38,949 nucleotides of DNA from assembly GCF_002506585.1 (NCBI RefSeq), contig NZ_DAXW01000003.1, positions 105,294 to 144,242 of the forward strand, given 5' to 3'. The stretch's first letter is position 1. Each line of letters starts with the position of its first letter. The position numbers and the translations under genes are program-made. The notes beneath the pieces were generated by a model that saw only the letters and a program-made list of their open reading frames with translations, ran no database searches and was not told where the DNA came from. Below, in pieces: positions 31,786 through 38,949 of this stretch. The stretch comes from Methanoculleus sp. UBA430 (GTDB taxonomy: Archaea; Halobacteriota; Methanomicrobia; Methanomicrobiales; Methanoculleaceae).

Positions 31786-32321
31786 AGTGGTACCTCCGCA
31801 AGGTCCTCGTAGATGGGCCCCCGGGGCATGAGCGTGCTCTTCTTGAGCCGGATGGTCTCCACCCGGCACCTGCCGAGCGGTTCGGGGGGCAGGCATTCGA
31901 CCTCCCTGCACTGTGAGGGGTGGAACTCCTTGACACGGGCAAGGGTCGCGTGGGGGCGGAAGGGGCGGGTCTCGCGGGGAAAGCCGAACGGCGCGAGGAG
32001 GTCGTCCACCTGCCGGGCGAGGGCGGCGCTCTCGCCGGTGTCCGTGACGTCGCACCAGATCACCCGCGGGCGACGCGGCGGGTTACAGACCGCATGCCCG
32101 ACCGTCATCTCGAAGGGACCGGCCCTGACGGCCCGGAGCGCCTCGACGATCGGCTCGATCTGCGCCGGCTCAACCTCCCCGAGAAATTTGACCGTGATGT
32201 GGAGGTTTGCGGGGTCGACGATGGCGAGCCTGCCCTCGGACCGTGCGAGGATATCCTGGGACTGCCGGGCTCTCTCGCGGATCTCCTCCGTCAGATCGAT
32301 TGCAACGAACGTCCTGACCAT
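31782..32321 (-). CDS. thpR: RNA 2',3'-cyclic phosphodiesterase (LigT/ThpR family)
   Basis: This 179-residue 2H phosphoesterase has the two His-x-Thr motifs, His41-Ile-Thr43 in NLHITVKFLGEV and His124-Ala-Thr126 in FRPHATLARVKEF. Relatives hydrolyse 2',3'-cyclic phosphate at RNA ends or, in reverse, join tRNA halves. The C-terminal part ending YEDLAEVPL contains the GGAGGT that serves the cca gene, so the two are translationally coupled. The ATG at 32321 begins at the conserved VRTFVAIDL. A weak TATA-like stretch lies just upstream. Confidence 0.93.
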   Translation of the reverse strand: MVRTFVAIDLTEEIRERARQSQDILARSEGRLAIVDPANLHITVKFLGEVEPAQIEPIVEALRAVRAGPFEMTVGHAVCNPPRRPRVIWCDVTDTGESAALARQVDDLLAPFGFPRETRPFRPHATLARVKEFHPSQCREVECLPPEPLGRCRVETIRLKKSTLMPRGPIYEDLAEVPL

Positions 32322-32501
32322 ATCACTATACTATCGCGTCTCACCCTAGAAAATGGTGATCGTCCGGCAGAGGCGCACCCGGCAAAACCGGGCGTACAGG
32401 CAGCGGAAATGCGAACCCGGCACGAGACACCGCTTCAATGCTCACCGGCATACCGGAGCGGACACCCGGCGATGAACGGCGCCCTCACACAAAATGGCAG
32501 A

Positions 32502-32511
32502 GGATATATCC
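32502..32511 (+). promoter_or_regulatory. TATA-box-like promoter of the nrdH-nrdD operon
   Basis: GGATATATCC, a palindromic TATA box. A transcript starting about 25 bases downstream (near 32532) would include the GGGGGT at 32542-32547 but exclude any ATG in the nrdH frame. Confidence 0.55.
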
Positions 32512-32554
32512 CTCCGGAGTCAAAGTATTACGACCAATTCTGGGGGTAATCATC

Positions 32555-32824
32555 ATTTCCTATACGGCACAATTTATCGTTTATACACTGGAATTTTGCC
32601 CGAACTGCGAGATTCTCAAAGAGTTCCTGGCCTCCAGGGGGGTCCCCTTTACCGAGTGCGACATGGCGTCCGCCGAGGGGCTGACAGAACTCCGGATGAA
32701 CGGCGTATTCGTCCAGGAAGCGCCGGTGCTGCAGAAAGACGACACATTCTATACATCCGGCGATCTCTTTGCCGGCGGCGCGCTCCGGGAAGACCTTGTC
32801 GCCGACCTGATCGCGGGGGCATGA
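32555..32824 (+). CDS. nrdH: Glutaredoxin-like NrdH redoxin with probable ATT start
   Basis: This protein has about 89 residues and a redox-active CPNC motif in FIVYTLEFCPNCEILKEFL, followed by GVPFTECDM and EAPVLQKDDTFYTSGDLF, the usual glutaredoxin cis-Pro region. In Methanosarcina barkeri a similar protein is encoded with class III ribonucleotide reductase and is thought to pass electrons to it. The coding frame has no ATG, GTG or TTG between the TATA box (32502-32511) and the conserved sequence; the nearest ATG, at 32438, lies upstream of the promoter. ATT at 32555, 7 bases after GGGGGT, is the best start (ATC at 32552 is possible). The stop overlaps the nrdD ATG (ATGA). Confidence 0.82.
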   Translation: MSYTAQFIVYTLEFCPNCEILKEFLASRGVPFTECDMASAEGLTELRMNGVFVQEAPVLQKDDTFYTSGDLFAGGALREDLVADLIAGA

Positions 32825-35800
32825 GGTTGGCGCGCAAATCGACGCAAACGACCATATTCGGGGAGTTTGTCCCCACTTTTCCGAAGGTCCGGACCTCGCG
32901 TGGCTTCCTCCTCGACTGGAACCGGGACCGGATCGTCAGGCAGATCATCGAGGAGACCCGGCTGGTCGAGACCTTCTACGGCTACCAGGGGGCCGACGAG
33001 GAGACGGCGCAGGATATCGCCCGACGGGTCGAGAAGAAGATCCAGATGCTGGGCCTCCAATCGCTCTCCGGCCCCCTGATCCGCGAGATCGTCAACATGA
33101 CGCTCCTCGAACGCGGGCTTACGTCCTACCGCAACGTCTGCACCCGGGTGGGAACCCCGGTCTTCGACGCGCACCTCATCGACGTCGGGCGGGGCTTTGA
33201 GGCCCACGACAACGCCAACCTCCAGGAGAACGCCGAGACCTCGCACAAGAAGAAGGCGGACAAGATCAGCAAGGAGCAGTACCTCCTGCAGCTCCCTCCC
33301 GAGCTTGCGGACCACCACCTCCGCGGCGATCTCCACATCCACGACCTGGAATACTTCGGGACGCGCCCGTTCTGTATTGACGGAAGCACGGTTGTGCCCC
33401 TACGGATGGAGAACCGCACCGGGAGTGTTCGCCTCGACGAACTCCCGATCGACGGCGACGATTGGCTCCCACGGGACCTCTCTGCGCTCACCCCGAAGGG
33501 CTGGAGGCAGGTCAGGAAGGTGACCCGCCGGCGGGTGAACCCGGGCGAGATGCTCCGGATCCGGGCTTCAAGCGGACGGTCGCTGCTGGTCACCGGCGAG
33601 CACCGGATACCAGTGCAGGACGGTGATCGTATGGTCATCCGCCGTGCCGACGAGGTCCGGCCCGGGGACGCCCTCTACCGGATATCCAGGACCGATGCCG
33701 TCCGCGGGGAGACGATCGACGCGATCGATCTCGTCCGGGAACTGCCGGCATCGGTGCCGGCCCACCTCCTCGAGAACGTCTACGTCCGCGGTGCCGAAGG
33801 GATCTTTAGCCACGTGGTGCAGAGCGGGCAGGCCGCTTCATACGCCGAGATCTCGCAGACCCTCGGCGTCGAGCACCAGAAGCAGTGGTATACGCGCGGG
33901 ATCATGCCGGTTGCTCTCTTTAGCGCCTTCTCTTGCCACTACGGGGTCGAAGAGTATGCCGGGGTCACGATCGGCGTTGCCGGGAGCGAGCACGAACTGC
34001 CCGCCCTTCTCACGCTGACACCGGAACTCATCCGGCTTCTTGGTTTCTTCGTCGCCGAAGGCAACTACAACGCCGCCCCGGCGGCCGGGCAGTACAACCT
34101 TGCGATCACCGAGAACGTCCAGGCCCCCGCCATCCAGGCCGCGGCATGCGCCGCCCTGAACACCTACGCAACGATTGCCGGCGGCACGCCCGATACCACG
34201 AACATCTACGGCATCGAGGTGGAACATAACCGGGCCCTGCAGGTCTACTTCGGCGGGAAGGCAGGCTACCTCCTCTTCCGCTACGTCTTCGGCATCCCCG
34301 AGGGAGCGGCGGGAAAACGCCTCCCCTGGATCGTCTACCACGTAAACGACGTCCTCCTTCACGAGTTCCTCTCCGCCCTCTTTACCGGAGACGGCTCGGC
34401 ATACTACCGCCCGGAGAAGTCGGACTGCATCGTCAACTATACCACCACGTCACCGGCGCTCCGGCAGGAACTCGCTCTCCTGCTCACCACGCTCGGGATC
34501 TCCCCCCACATCGTCGAACTCTACGAAGGCGATACGGAGCGGCGGACCCTCTACCGGCTCCAGTTCAACGGGCGAAAGAATATCGAGACGTTTGCCCGGT
34601 ATGCCACGTTCCTCGATGAGCGGCAGGACCACATCGACGGTTTCCTCTCTGCGGTGAAGGAGACCCGGACCATGGCGCGGGAAGAGACCGTCGTCGAGGT
34701 CGCTCCGGCGGAGCCCACCGGCGAGTACGTCTACGACCTCTTCATTGACGGCGACGGGAGCGAGGAGAGCCATACGTTCTACGCATCCGACGGCCTCCTC
34801 ATCCACAACTGCCAGGACTGGGACCTGCGCTACTTCTTCTACTACGGCCTGATGCCCGACGGCAACGGGACGAAGGCATCGGTCGCCGGCCCGGCAAAAA
34901 GGGCCGAGGTAGCGGTCCTCCACGCGGTCAAGGCGCTCGGCTCCGCGCAGACGAACTTCGCCGGCGGCCAGGGCTACTACAACTTCCTGACGTTCATGGC
35001 GCCCTTCTTCGAGGGGATGGACTACGAGGAGATCAAGCAGCTGATGCAGATGTTCGTCTACGAGATGACCCAGATGATGGTCGCCCGGGGCGGCCAGGTG
35101 GTCTTCTCGTCGGTCCAGCTCTCTCCCGGCGTCCCCACCCTCTGGAAGGACAAACCCTGCGTCTACCGCGGCAAGGTCTGGGACGGAGAGCAGGCGCCGC
35201 TCCGGACCTACGGCGAGTTCGAGCGGGAGGTCCGGCTCCTCTTCAAGGCGCTGATGGAGGTGATGCTCGAAGGGGACTACTGGGGCAAGCCCTTCTCCTT
35301 CCCGAAGCCCGAGATCAGCATCGAGCCCGACTTCCTCGCCGAGAACGAGGAGTTCAACCGGGAACACCCCGACCTTCCCACCTACCACGACCTCTACCTG
35401 ATGACGTTCGAGCTCGCGTCCAAGTTCGGCACCCCCTACTACGACAACCAGATTCCCGGCTACCGGGGCGCCGGGGAGGGGATCTCCTGCTACCAGTGCC
35501 TTGCAGGCGACGAACTGGTCCCGGTCGCCGACCACGATGGCAGGATCGTCGTCAGGGCGATCGGGGATCTCTTCGATACCGCGGCGAAGAACGGGCGACG
35601 GATCGACCCGTTCGGCACGGAACTCGCCTACTACGACGGGAAGGCCCCGAGCGTCGACTTCACCACCCTGGAAGCGTCGCTCCGCCCATTCCACGGCGTG
35701 ATGCGCCAGCGCTACACCGGAGACCTCCTCCGGATAACCCTGGAGTCGGGGCGGCGGATCACCGTCACGCCCGACCACCCGGTCTATGCCCTGGAAGGCG

Positions 35801-37815
35801 GGAGATTCGTCAGAAAGACCGCAGGAGACCTCGATATCGGCGACTACCTGCCGGTCCTGAAGACGAGCGAGTTCTGCGAGAGCACGGTTGCGGAGATCGA
35901 CGTTGCCGGGATCCTCACGCAGGCCGGCCACGCCGGTGCCGTCCGCGCCTCCGGAGATGGGGTGAATACCCGGGGCGCAAAACGCCCCGGTCTCCCCCGC
36001 ACCCTCGCGGTCACCGGCGACCTCGCACGGTTCCTCGGGTACTACCTCGCGACAGGGTCGAGCGAGCATGCCGGGCGGCGCTATGCGGTCCGGCTCTCGT
36101 TTGAGGGAGACGAGTCCGGGGTTGCGGCGGACGCCGCCGCCTGTATCCGTGCTGCCTTCGGGTACGAGCCGCAGGTCCGCACGTCGGCGGCGGGGACCAC
36201 CGTCGTCATCACCAGCAAACTCATCTACCTCCTGGTCGACGCCCTCGGGTGCGGGTCCACCGAAGGCGACAGGACGGTGCCCGACCTCCTCTTCAACCTC
36301 GACCGGACCCGGGTGGGCGACTACCTCGGCGCGGCCTTCCACGCGAGGACGACCTCCGGACGCCGTGCCCGGAGCATCAGGCTGAAGGCGGCCTCCCGGG
36401 ATGCGGTCCAGAAGCTGGTCTGGCTCGCCAAAGGGATCGGCGTCCAGATGAGCTATGCCGAACGCGAGGCCCCGCAGAAGACCTACACCTGCAGGATCAC
36501 CGCCCAGGCCCAGATCGACCGGTTCTCCGCAGAGACCGGGTGCCCGGCAGAGGTGCCGCTGGGCCGGCAGACCGATGGGACCTTCACGGACATTCCGACG
36601 AGCGGGCACGCTGCCGGGTGCACCGGGGTTGCCTGCGCAAGTAGATACCATGCCGGCGGGATGGACGGGCTCCAGGTCTCGCTCTATATCCCGCCCATCA
36701 CCCGCGGGTCCGGGATAGAGCGGCTCGCCCGGGGAGACGTCCACCCGCTCCGCATCCGCTCGATCGAGCAGGTCGATCACGACGGCTACGTCTACGACCT
36801 CGTCGACGTCGCCGGCACCCATACCTTCTCGACCGCGCTCGGCATCGTGACCGGGAACTGCTGCGCTTACCAGTTCTCTTCCCTCGCCGACGAGGACGAC
36901 GAGTTCGAGGACAAACTCTACTTCCGGGAGGGGAAGCACTTCTCGATGGGTTCCTGGCAGGTGATGTCCATCAACTGCCCGCGGGCGGCGTACAAGGCGG
37001 ACGGCGACCAGGAACGGCTCTTTGCCGAACTGAAGTCCCTCATGGACATCGCCGTCGACCTCTACCGGATCAAGCGGCGGTGGATGTCCCTGATCCGGAC
37101 GAACGGGCGGATGCCGTTTGCGATGCAACGCCCGAAGGACCCGAACACCGGCGAGCGCGGTGCGGTTGCCGTGGACCTCGAAGGCCTCGTCTACACCATC
37201 GGTGTCGTCGGTGTCAACGAGATGGTGCAGCACTTCACCGGCCACCAGCTTCACGAATCGAAGGAAACGTTCCGTCTTGCCGTCCGGGCGATGACCGAAC
37301 TCGAGATGTACTCCCGTGAACTCTCGAAGAAGCACAACATGACGATCGCCCTCGCCCGCACCCCGGCGGAGACGACCGGCCAGCGGTTCGCGGTCGCCGA
37401 CCTCCTCGACGAGCGGTTCCGGGACCACGCGATCAAGGTTGTCAAGGGCGACGCCGACAAAGCGCTCGATATGCTCGGCAAGACGCTCGACCTCCCCATC
37501 TACTACACCAACGGGACCCATGTCACCCCGTCGGCCCCGGTCCCGCTCACGAAACGGATCGAGATCGAGCATGTCTTCTTCCCGGTCGTGGACGGTGGGA
37601 ACATCTTCCACATATGGCTCGGGGAGGCGCGTCCCGATCCCCGGGGGCTGATGGAGATGGCGATGAACCTCTGCCGGACGACCCAGATCGGCTACTTCGC
37701 CTTCACCCGGGACCTGACGGTCTCCCTCAAGGAGTACCGGGAATTAAAACCGGCCCGCCAGGACCGGGGAACCGGGGCAGGGATCTCTCCGGCGGCGGAC
37801 CGGGCGGATGCCTGA
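32821..37815 (+). CDS. nrdD: Anaerobic ribonucleoside-triphosphate reductase with two inteins, lacking the glycyl-radical C terminus
   Basis: The 1664-residue precursor is about 731 residues once two inteins (185-663 and 893-1346) are removed. The N terminus (about 18-110) is an ATP-cone regulatory domain (RGFLLDWNRDRIVRQIIEET). The barrel follows, with DLHIHDLEYFGTRPF joining CQDWDLRYFFYYGL across intein 1 and GISCYQ joining CCAYQFSSL across intein 2. The enzyme reduces ribonucleoside triphosphates to deoxy forms without oxygen. The frame ends soon after YFAFTRDLTVSLKEY. Class III enzymes normally continue here with paired CxxC zinc ligands and an R-V/I-T/C-G-Y glycyl-radical motif; neither is present in any frame before the next gene. 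No nrdG is seen. NrdH lies just upstream. Confidence 0.92.
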   Translation: MRLARKSTQTTIFGEFVPTFPKVRTSRGFLLDWNRDRIVRQIIEETRLVETFYGYQGADEETAQDIARRVEKKIQMLGLQSLSGPLIREIVNMTLLERGLTSYRNVCTRVGTPVFDAHLIDVGRGFEAHDNANLQENAETSHKKKADKISKEQYLLQLPPELADHHLRGDLHIHDLEYFGTRPFCIDGSTVVPLRMENRTGSVRLDELPIDGDDWLPRDLSALTPKGWRQVRKVTRRRVNPGEMLRIRASSGRSLLVTGEHRIPVQDGDRMVIRRADEVRPGDALYRISRTDAVRGETIDAIDLVRELPASVPAHLLENVYVRGAEGIFSHVVQSGQAASYAEISQTLGVEHQKQWYTRGIMPVALFSAFSCHYGVEEYAGVTIGVAGSEHELPALLTLTPELIRLLGFFVAEGNYNAAPAAGQYNLAITENVQAPAIQAAACAALNTYATIAGGTPDTTNIYGIEVEHNRALQVYFGGKAGYLLFRYVFGIPEGAAGKRLPWIVYHVNDVLLHEFLSALFTGDGSAYYRPEKSDCIVNYTTTSPALRQELALLLTTLGISPHIVELYEGDTERRTLYRLQFNGRKNIETFARYATFLDERQDHIDGFLSAVKETRTMAREETVVEVAPAEPTGEYVYDLFIDGDGSEESHTFYASDGLLIHNCQDWDLRYFFYYGLMPDGNGTKASVAGPAKRAEVAVLHAVKALGSAQTNFAGGQGYYNFLTFMAPFFEGMDYEEIKQLMQMFVYEMTQMMVARGGQVVFSSVQLSPGVPTLWKDKPCVYRGKVWDGEQAPLRTYGEFEREVRLLFKALMEVMLEGDYWGKPFSFPKPEISIEPDFLAENEEFNREHPDLPTYHDLYLMTFELASKFGTPYYDNQIPGYRGAGEGISCYQCLAGDELVPVADHDGRIVVRAIGDLFDTAAKNGRRIDPFGTELAYYDGKAPSVDFTTLEASLRPFHGVMRQRYTGDLLRITLESGRRITVTPDHPVYALEGGRFVRKTAGDLDIGDYLPVLKTSEFCESTVAEIDVAGILTQAGHAGAVRASGDGVNTRGAKRPGLPRTLAVTGDLARFLGYYLATGSSEHAGRRYAVRLSFEGDESGVAADAAACIRAAFGYEPQVRTSAAGTTVVITSKLIYLLVDALGCGSTEGDRTVPDLLFNLDRTRVGDYLGAAFHARTTSGRRARSIRLKAASRDAVQKLVWLAKGIGVQMSYAEREAPQKTYTCRITAQAQIDRFSAETGCPAEVPLGRQTDGTFTDIPTSGHAAGCTGVACASRYHAGGMDGLQVSLYIPPITRGSGIERLARGDVHPLRIRSIEQVDHDGYVYDLVDVAGTHTFSTALGIVTGNCCAYQFSSLADEDDEFEDKLYFREGKHFSMGSWQVMSINCPRAAYKADGDQERLFAELKSLMDIAVDLYRIKRRWMSLIRTNGRMPFAMQRPKDPNTGERGAVAVDLEGLVYTIGVVGVNEMVQHFTGHQLHESKETFRLAVRAMTELEMYSRELSKKHNMTIALARTPAETTGQRFAVADLLDERFRDHAIKVVKGDADKALDMLGKTLDLPIYYTNGTHVTPSAPVPLTKRIEIEHVFFPVVDGGNIFHIWLGEARPDPRGLMEMAMNLCRTTQIGYFAFTRDLTVSLKEYRELKPARQDRGTGAGISPAADRADA
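33373..34809 (+). mobile_element. NrdD intein 1 (479 residues, LAGLIDADG endonuclease retained)
   Basis: The intein starts at Cys185 (CIDGSTVVPLR) and ends LLIHN, followed by extein Cys664. Splicing blocks are present: TGEH (258-261) in block B, EYVYDLFIDGDG and HTFYASDGLLIHN in blocks F and G with the canonical His-Asn. The homing domain has two LAGLIDADG-type motifs, LLGFFVAEGNYN with Glu413 and FLSALFTGDGSAY with Asp524, so both catalytic acids remain. It interrupts the conserved RPF-CQDWDL motif of NrdD. The nucleotide composition matches the host, so it is probably not a recent arrival. Confidence 0.93.
35497..36858 (+). mobile_element. NrdD intein 2 (454 residues, endonuclease probably inactive)
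   Basis: The intein starts at Cys893 (CLAGDELVPVADHDG) and ends GIVTGN, followed by extein Cys1347. Block B has TPDH (983-986) and block F has GYVYDLVDVAGTHTF. The penultimate residue is Gly instead of the usual His; some inteins splice without it. The two LAGLIDADG-like motifs are eroded: FLGYYLATGSS has Thr1078 where an acid is expected, and YLGAAFHARTTSG has Arg1176 in place of the second acid. The homing function therefore appears lost. It splits the cysteine-rich CYQ-CC site of NrdD. Confidence 0.92.
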
Positions 37816-37828
37816 TCACAATCATACC

Positions 37829-37834
37829 TTTTTT
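37829..37834 (+). terminator. Oligo-T tract after nrdD
   Basis: Six T lie about 14 bases beyond the nrdD stop codon, before the DUF1786 gene. This suggests that at least part of the nrdH-nrdD transcript ends here. Confidence 0.4.
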
Positions 37835-37900
37835 GGCTTTCCAGGAAGATTCAGATAAGAACCGCCTGCCATGAGGCTACGGCGGTGGATGAGGCCACGA

Positions 37901-38938
37901 ATGATCGATCTGACGACTCCATTTTTCGCCATCGACGTCGGCAGGGGCACCCAGGATATCCTGGTCTACGAGCCCGGCCGGACGATCGAGAACAGCATCA
38001 AACTGGTCCTCCCCTCCCCGACCGTGATCGTGGCGGGGAAGGTCCGGCAGGCAACCCGGGCCGGGCTCCCGATCTTCCTCGAGGGGTTCCTGATGGGCGG
38101 CGGCGCGAACACCGGCGCGATACGGGAGCACCTGGCCGCAGGCCTTCCGGTCTACGCGACGCCGGAGGCCGCCGGGACCCTCCACGATGACCCGGAACGG
38201 GTCCGGGCAATGGGTGTCGATATCCGGGCCGCTCCGCCGGGGGACGCGGTGAGGGTCCGCACCACCGACTACATGGAACCGGAACTCCGGCAGGCGCTCT
38301 CCCTCTTCGGCGTCGACTACCCGGAGAACGTTGCCGTAGCGGTCCAGGACCACGGCTACTCCCCGCACCGGAGCAACCGCATCCACCGGTTCGAGCTGAT
38401 GCGGGAGCGGCTGGACGCCGGCGAATGGGACCTCACCTCGCTCGCCAGCGACCCCCCGCTCGCCGATATGACCCGGATGCAGGCAGTCCGGCGCCAGGCA
38501 CCGGACGGGCTCGTCACCGATACCGGGCCGGTCGCCCTCATCGGGGCGCTCTGCGACCCGCAGGTCCGGCGCATGGCAATGACGGGAGTGACGCTCGTCA
38601 ACGCCGGGAACGGACACACTCTCTGCTTCACCCTGAAAGGCAGGGAGATCCACGGGCTCTTTGAGCACCATACCGGCGCGCTCGACCCCGCAAAACTGCA
38701 GGATTACATCCGGCGGCTCGCCGACGGCACGCTGACCTCAGAAGAGGTCTTCGACGACGGCGGTCACGGGGCGGCGATCCGGAGGCCACTCAAGACCCGT
38801 GCCGTCGTCGTCACGGGCCCGAACCGGCTCCGGCTGCTGCCCGATGCCTACCAGGCGGCACCCTTCGGGGACATGATGCTCTCGGGGTGCTTCGGGCTCG
38901 CGTATCTCTGGAAGGTGTTACGGGAAGCGACGCTCTGA
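37901..38938 (+). CDS. DUF1786 family protein (COG4012-like)
   Basis: This protein has 345 residues from ATG 37901; an in-frame ATG at 37871 would add ten mostly basic residues. The N terminus, FFAIDVGRGTQDILVYE, resembles the phosphate-1 loop of actin/Hsp70-type ATPases. Other features are GFLMGGGANTGAIREHL, VAVQDHGYSPHRSNRIHRFE, VTLVNAGNGHTLCF and a C-terminal MMLSGCFGLAYLW. This matches DUF1786, which databases sometimes call pyruvate formate-lyase activating enzyme. I see no CxxxCxxC radical-SAM motif, so that name is not supported. The gene ends 11 bases before the window edge. Confidence 0.88.
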   Translation: MIDLTTPFFAIDVGRGTQDILVYEPGRTIENSIKLVLPSPTVIVAGKVRQATRAGLPIFLEGFLMGGGANTGAIREHLAAGLPVYATPEAAGTLHDDPERVRAMGVDIRAAPPGDAVRVRTTDYMEPELRQALSLFGVDYPENVAVAVQDHGYSPHRSNRIHRFELMRERLDAGEWDLTSLASDPPLADMTRMQAVRRQAPDGLVTDTGPVALIGALCDPQVRRMAMTGVTLVNAGNGHTLCFTLKGREIHGLFEHHTGALDPAKLQDYIRRLADGTLTSEEVFDDGGHGAAIRRPLKTRAVVVTGPNRLRLLPDAYQAAPFGDMMLSGCFGLAYLWKVLREATL

Positions 38939-38949
38939 AAGAGCGGAGT

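Noticed and set aside
31786..32055. Longer CCA-adding enzyme starting near 32055
   Set aside because: The extension lies entirely within thpR in another frame. A TTG with GGAGGT at 31785 gives the normal family length.
34450..37611. A 1053-codon open frame on the minus strand opposite nrdD
   Set aside because: It is a shadow of the GC-rich nrdD codons. Its predicted protein is low-complexity (Val, Glu, Arg, Asp, Gly-rich) with no motif, while the plus strand has clear NrdD and intein motifs.
37740..37870. Frameshift that might restore the NrdD glycyl-radical domain
   Set aside because: All three plus frames were read to the next gene. None shows CxxC pairs or an R-x-x-G-Y motif, so the domain is absent and not merely out of frame.

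Overview
The window looks like chromosome of a methanogenic archaeon of the order Methanomicrobiales, most probably Methanoculleus or a close relative. This is inferred from the high GC content, archaeal-type genes (NBP35-like Fe-S ATPase, archaeal CCA-adding enzyme, tungsten-type aldehyde ferredoxin oxidoreductase, three-gene glutamate synthase with an FrhB-like partner, DUF1786), TATA boxes about 25-35 nt upstream of starts, and oligo-T ends. I see no rRNA, tRNA, CRISPR array or insertion sequence.

Layout. 1-4.5 kb: tail of an unidentified gene, a glycine-zipper/coiled-coil protein, a tiny zinc-ribbon-like protein, a REC-PAS-histidine kinase, a flavin reductase-like protein and a DUF475 (TerC-like) membrane protein. 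4.5-7.9 kb: a CBS-pair protein, then four tandem PEBP/YbhB-type genes, three with their own TATA box and the fourth following a phosphoribosyltransferase. 8.0-12.5 kb: RNase HI and TrmO; an aldehyde ferredoxin oxidoreductase divergent from a MoaD-like gene; an NBP35/Mrp ATPase with a small partner. 12.5-13.2 kb: an AT-rich gap with inverted repeats. 13.2-23.1 kb: a five-gene restriction-modification operon in which hsdM, hsdS and hsdR are interleaved with a YhcG/DUF1016 PD-(D/E)XK nuclease and a large DUF262-HNH-AlbA_2 protein, mostly joined by 4-base overlaps. 23.3-29.1 kb: nitrogen assimilation, with glnA divergent from a split glutamate synthase (amidotransferase, FMN/ferredoxin subunit, GXGXG subunit) and an FrhB-like flavin/Fe-S protein. 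29.2-32.3 kb: a DUF3267 metalloprotease-like membrane protein, a small membrane protein, and a thpR-cca pair coding for RNA-end enzymes. 32.5-38.9 kb: a glutaredoxin-like nrdH, a class III ribonucleotide reductase gene (nrdD) carrying two inteins, and a DUF1786 protein.

Most noteworthy points. (1) The nrdD reading frame stops just where the zinc-cysteine and glycyl-radical domain should begin, and no frame nearby supplies it, so the radical site may be encoded elsewhere. (2) Its two inteins differ: the first keeps LAGLIDADG acidic residues, the second has lost them. (3) nrdH has no ordinary start codon between its promoter and its conserved region; an ATT preceded by a good Shine-Dalgarno is the best candidate. 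(4) The restriction operon carries two extra predicted nuclease genes. (5) The glutamate synthase lacks a GltD-type NAD(P)H subunit and has an FrhB-like partner instead, suggesting reduced F420 as electron donor. (6) The four PEBP paralogues show stepwise loss of ligand-site residues.
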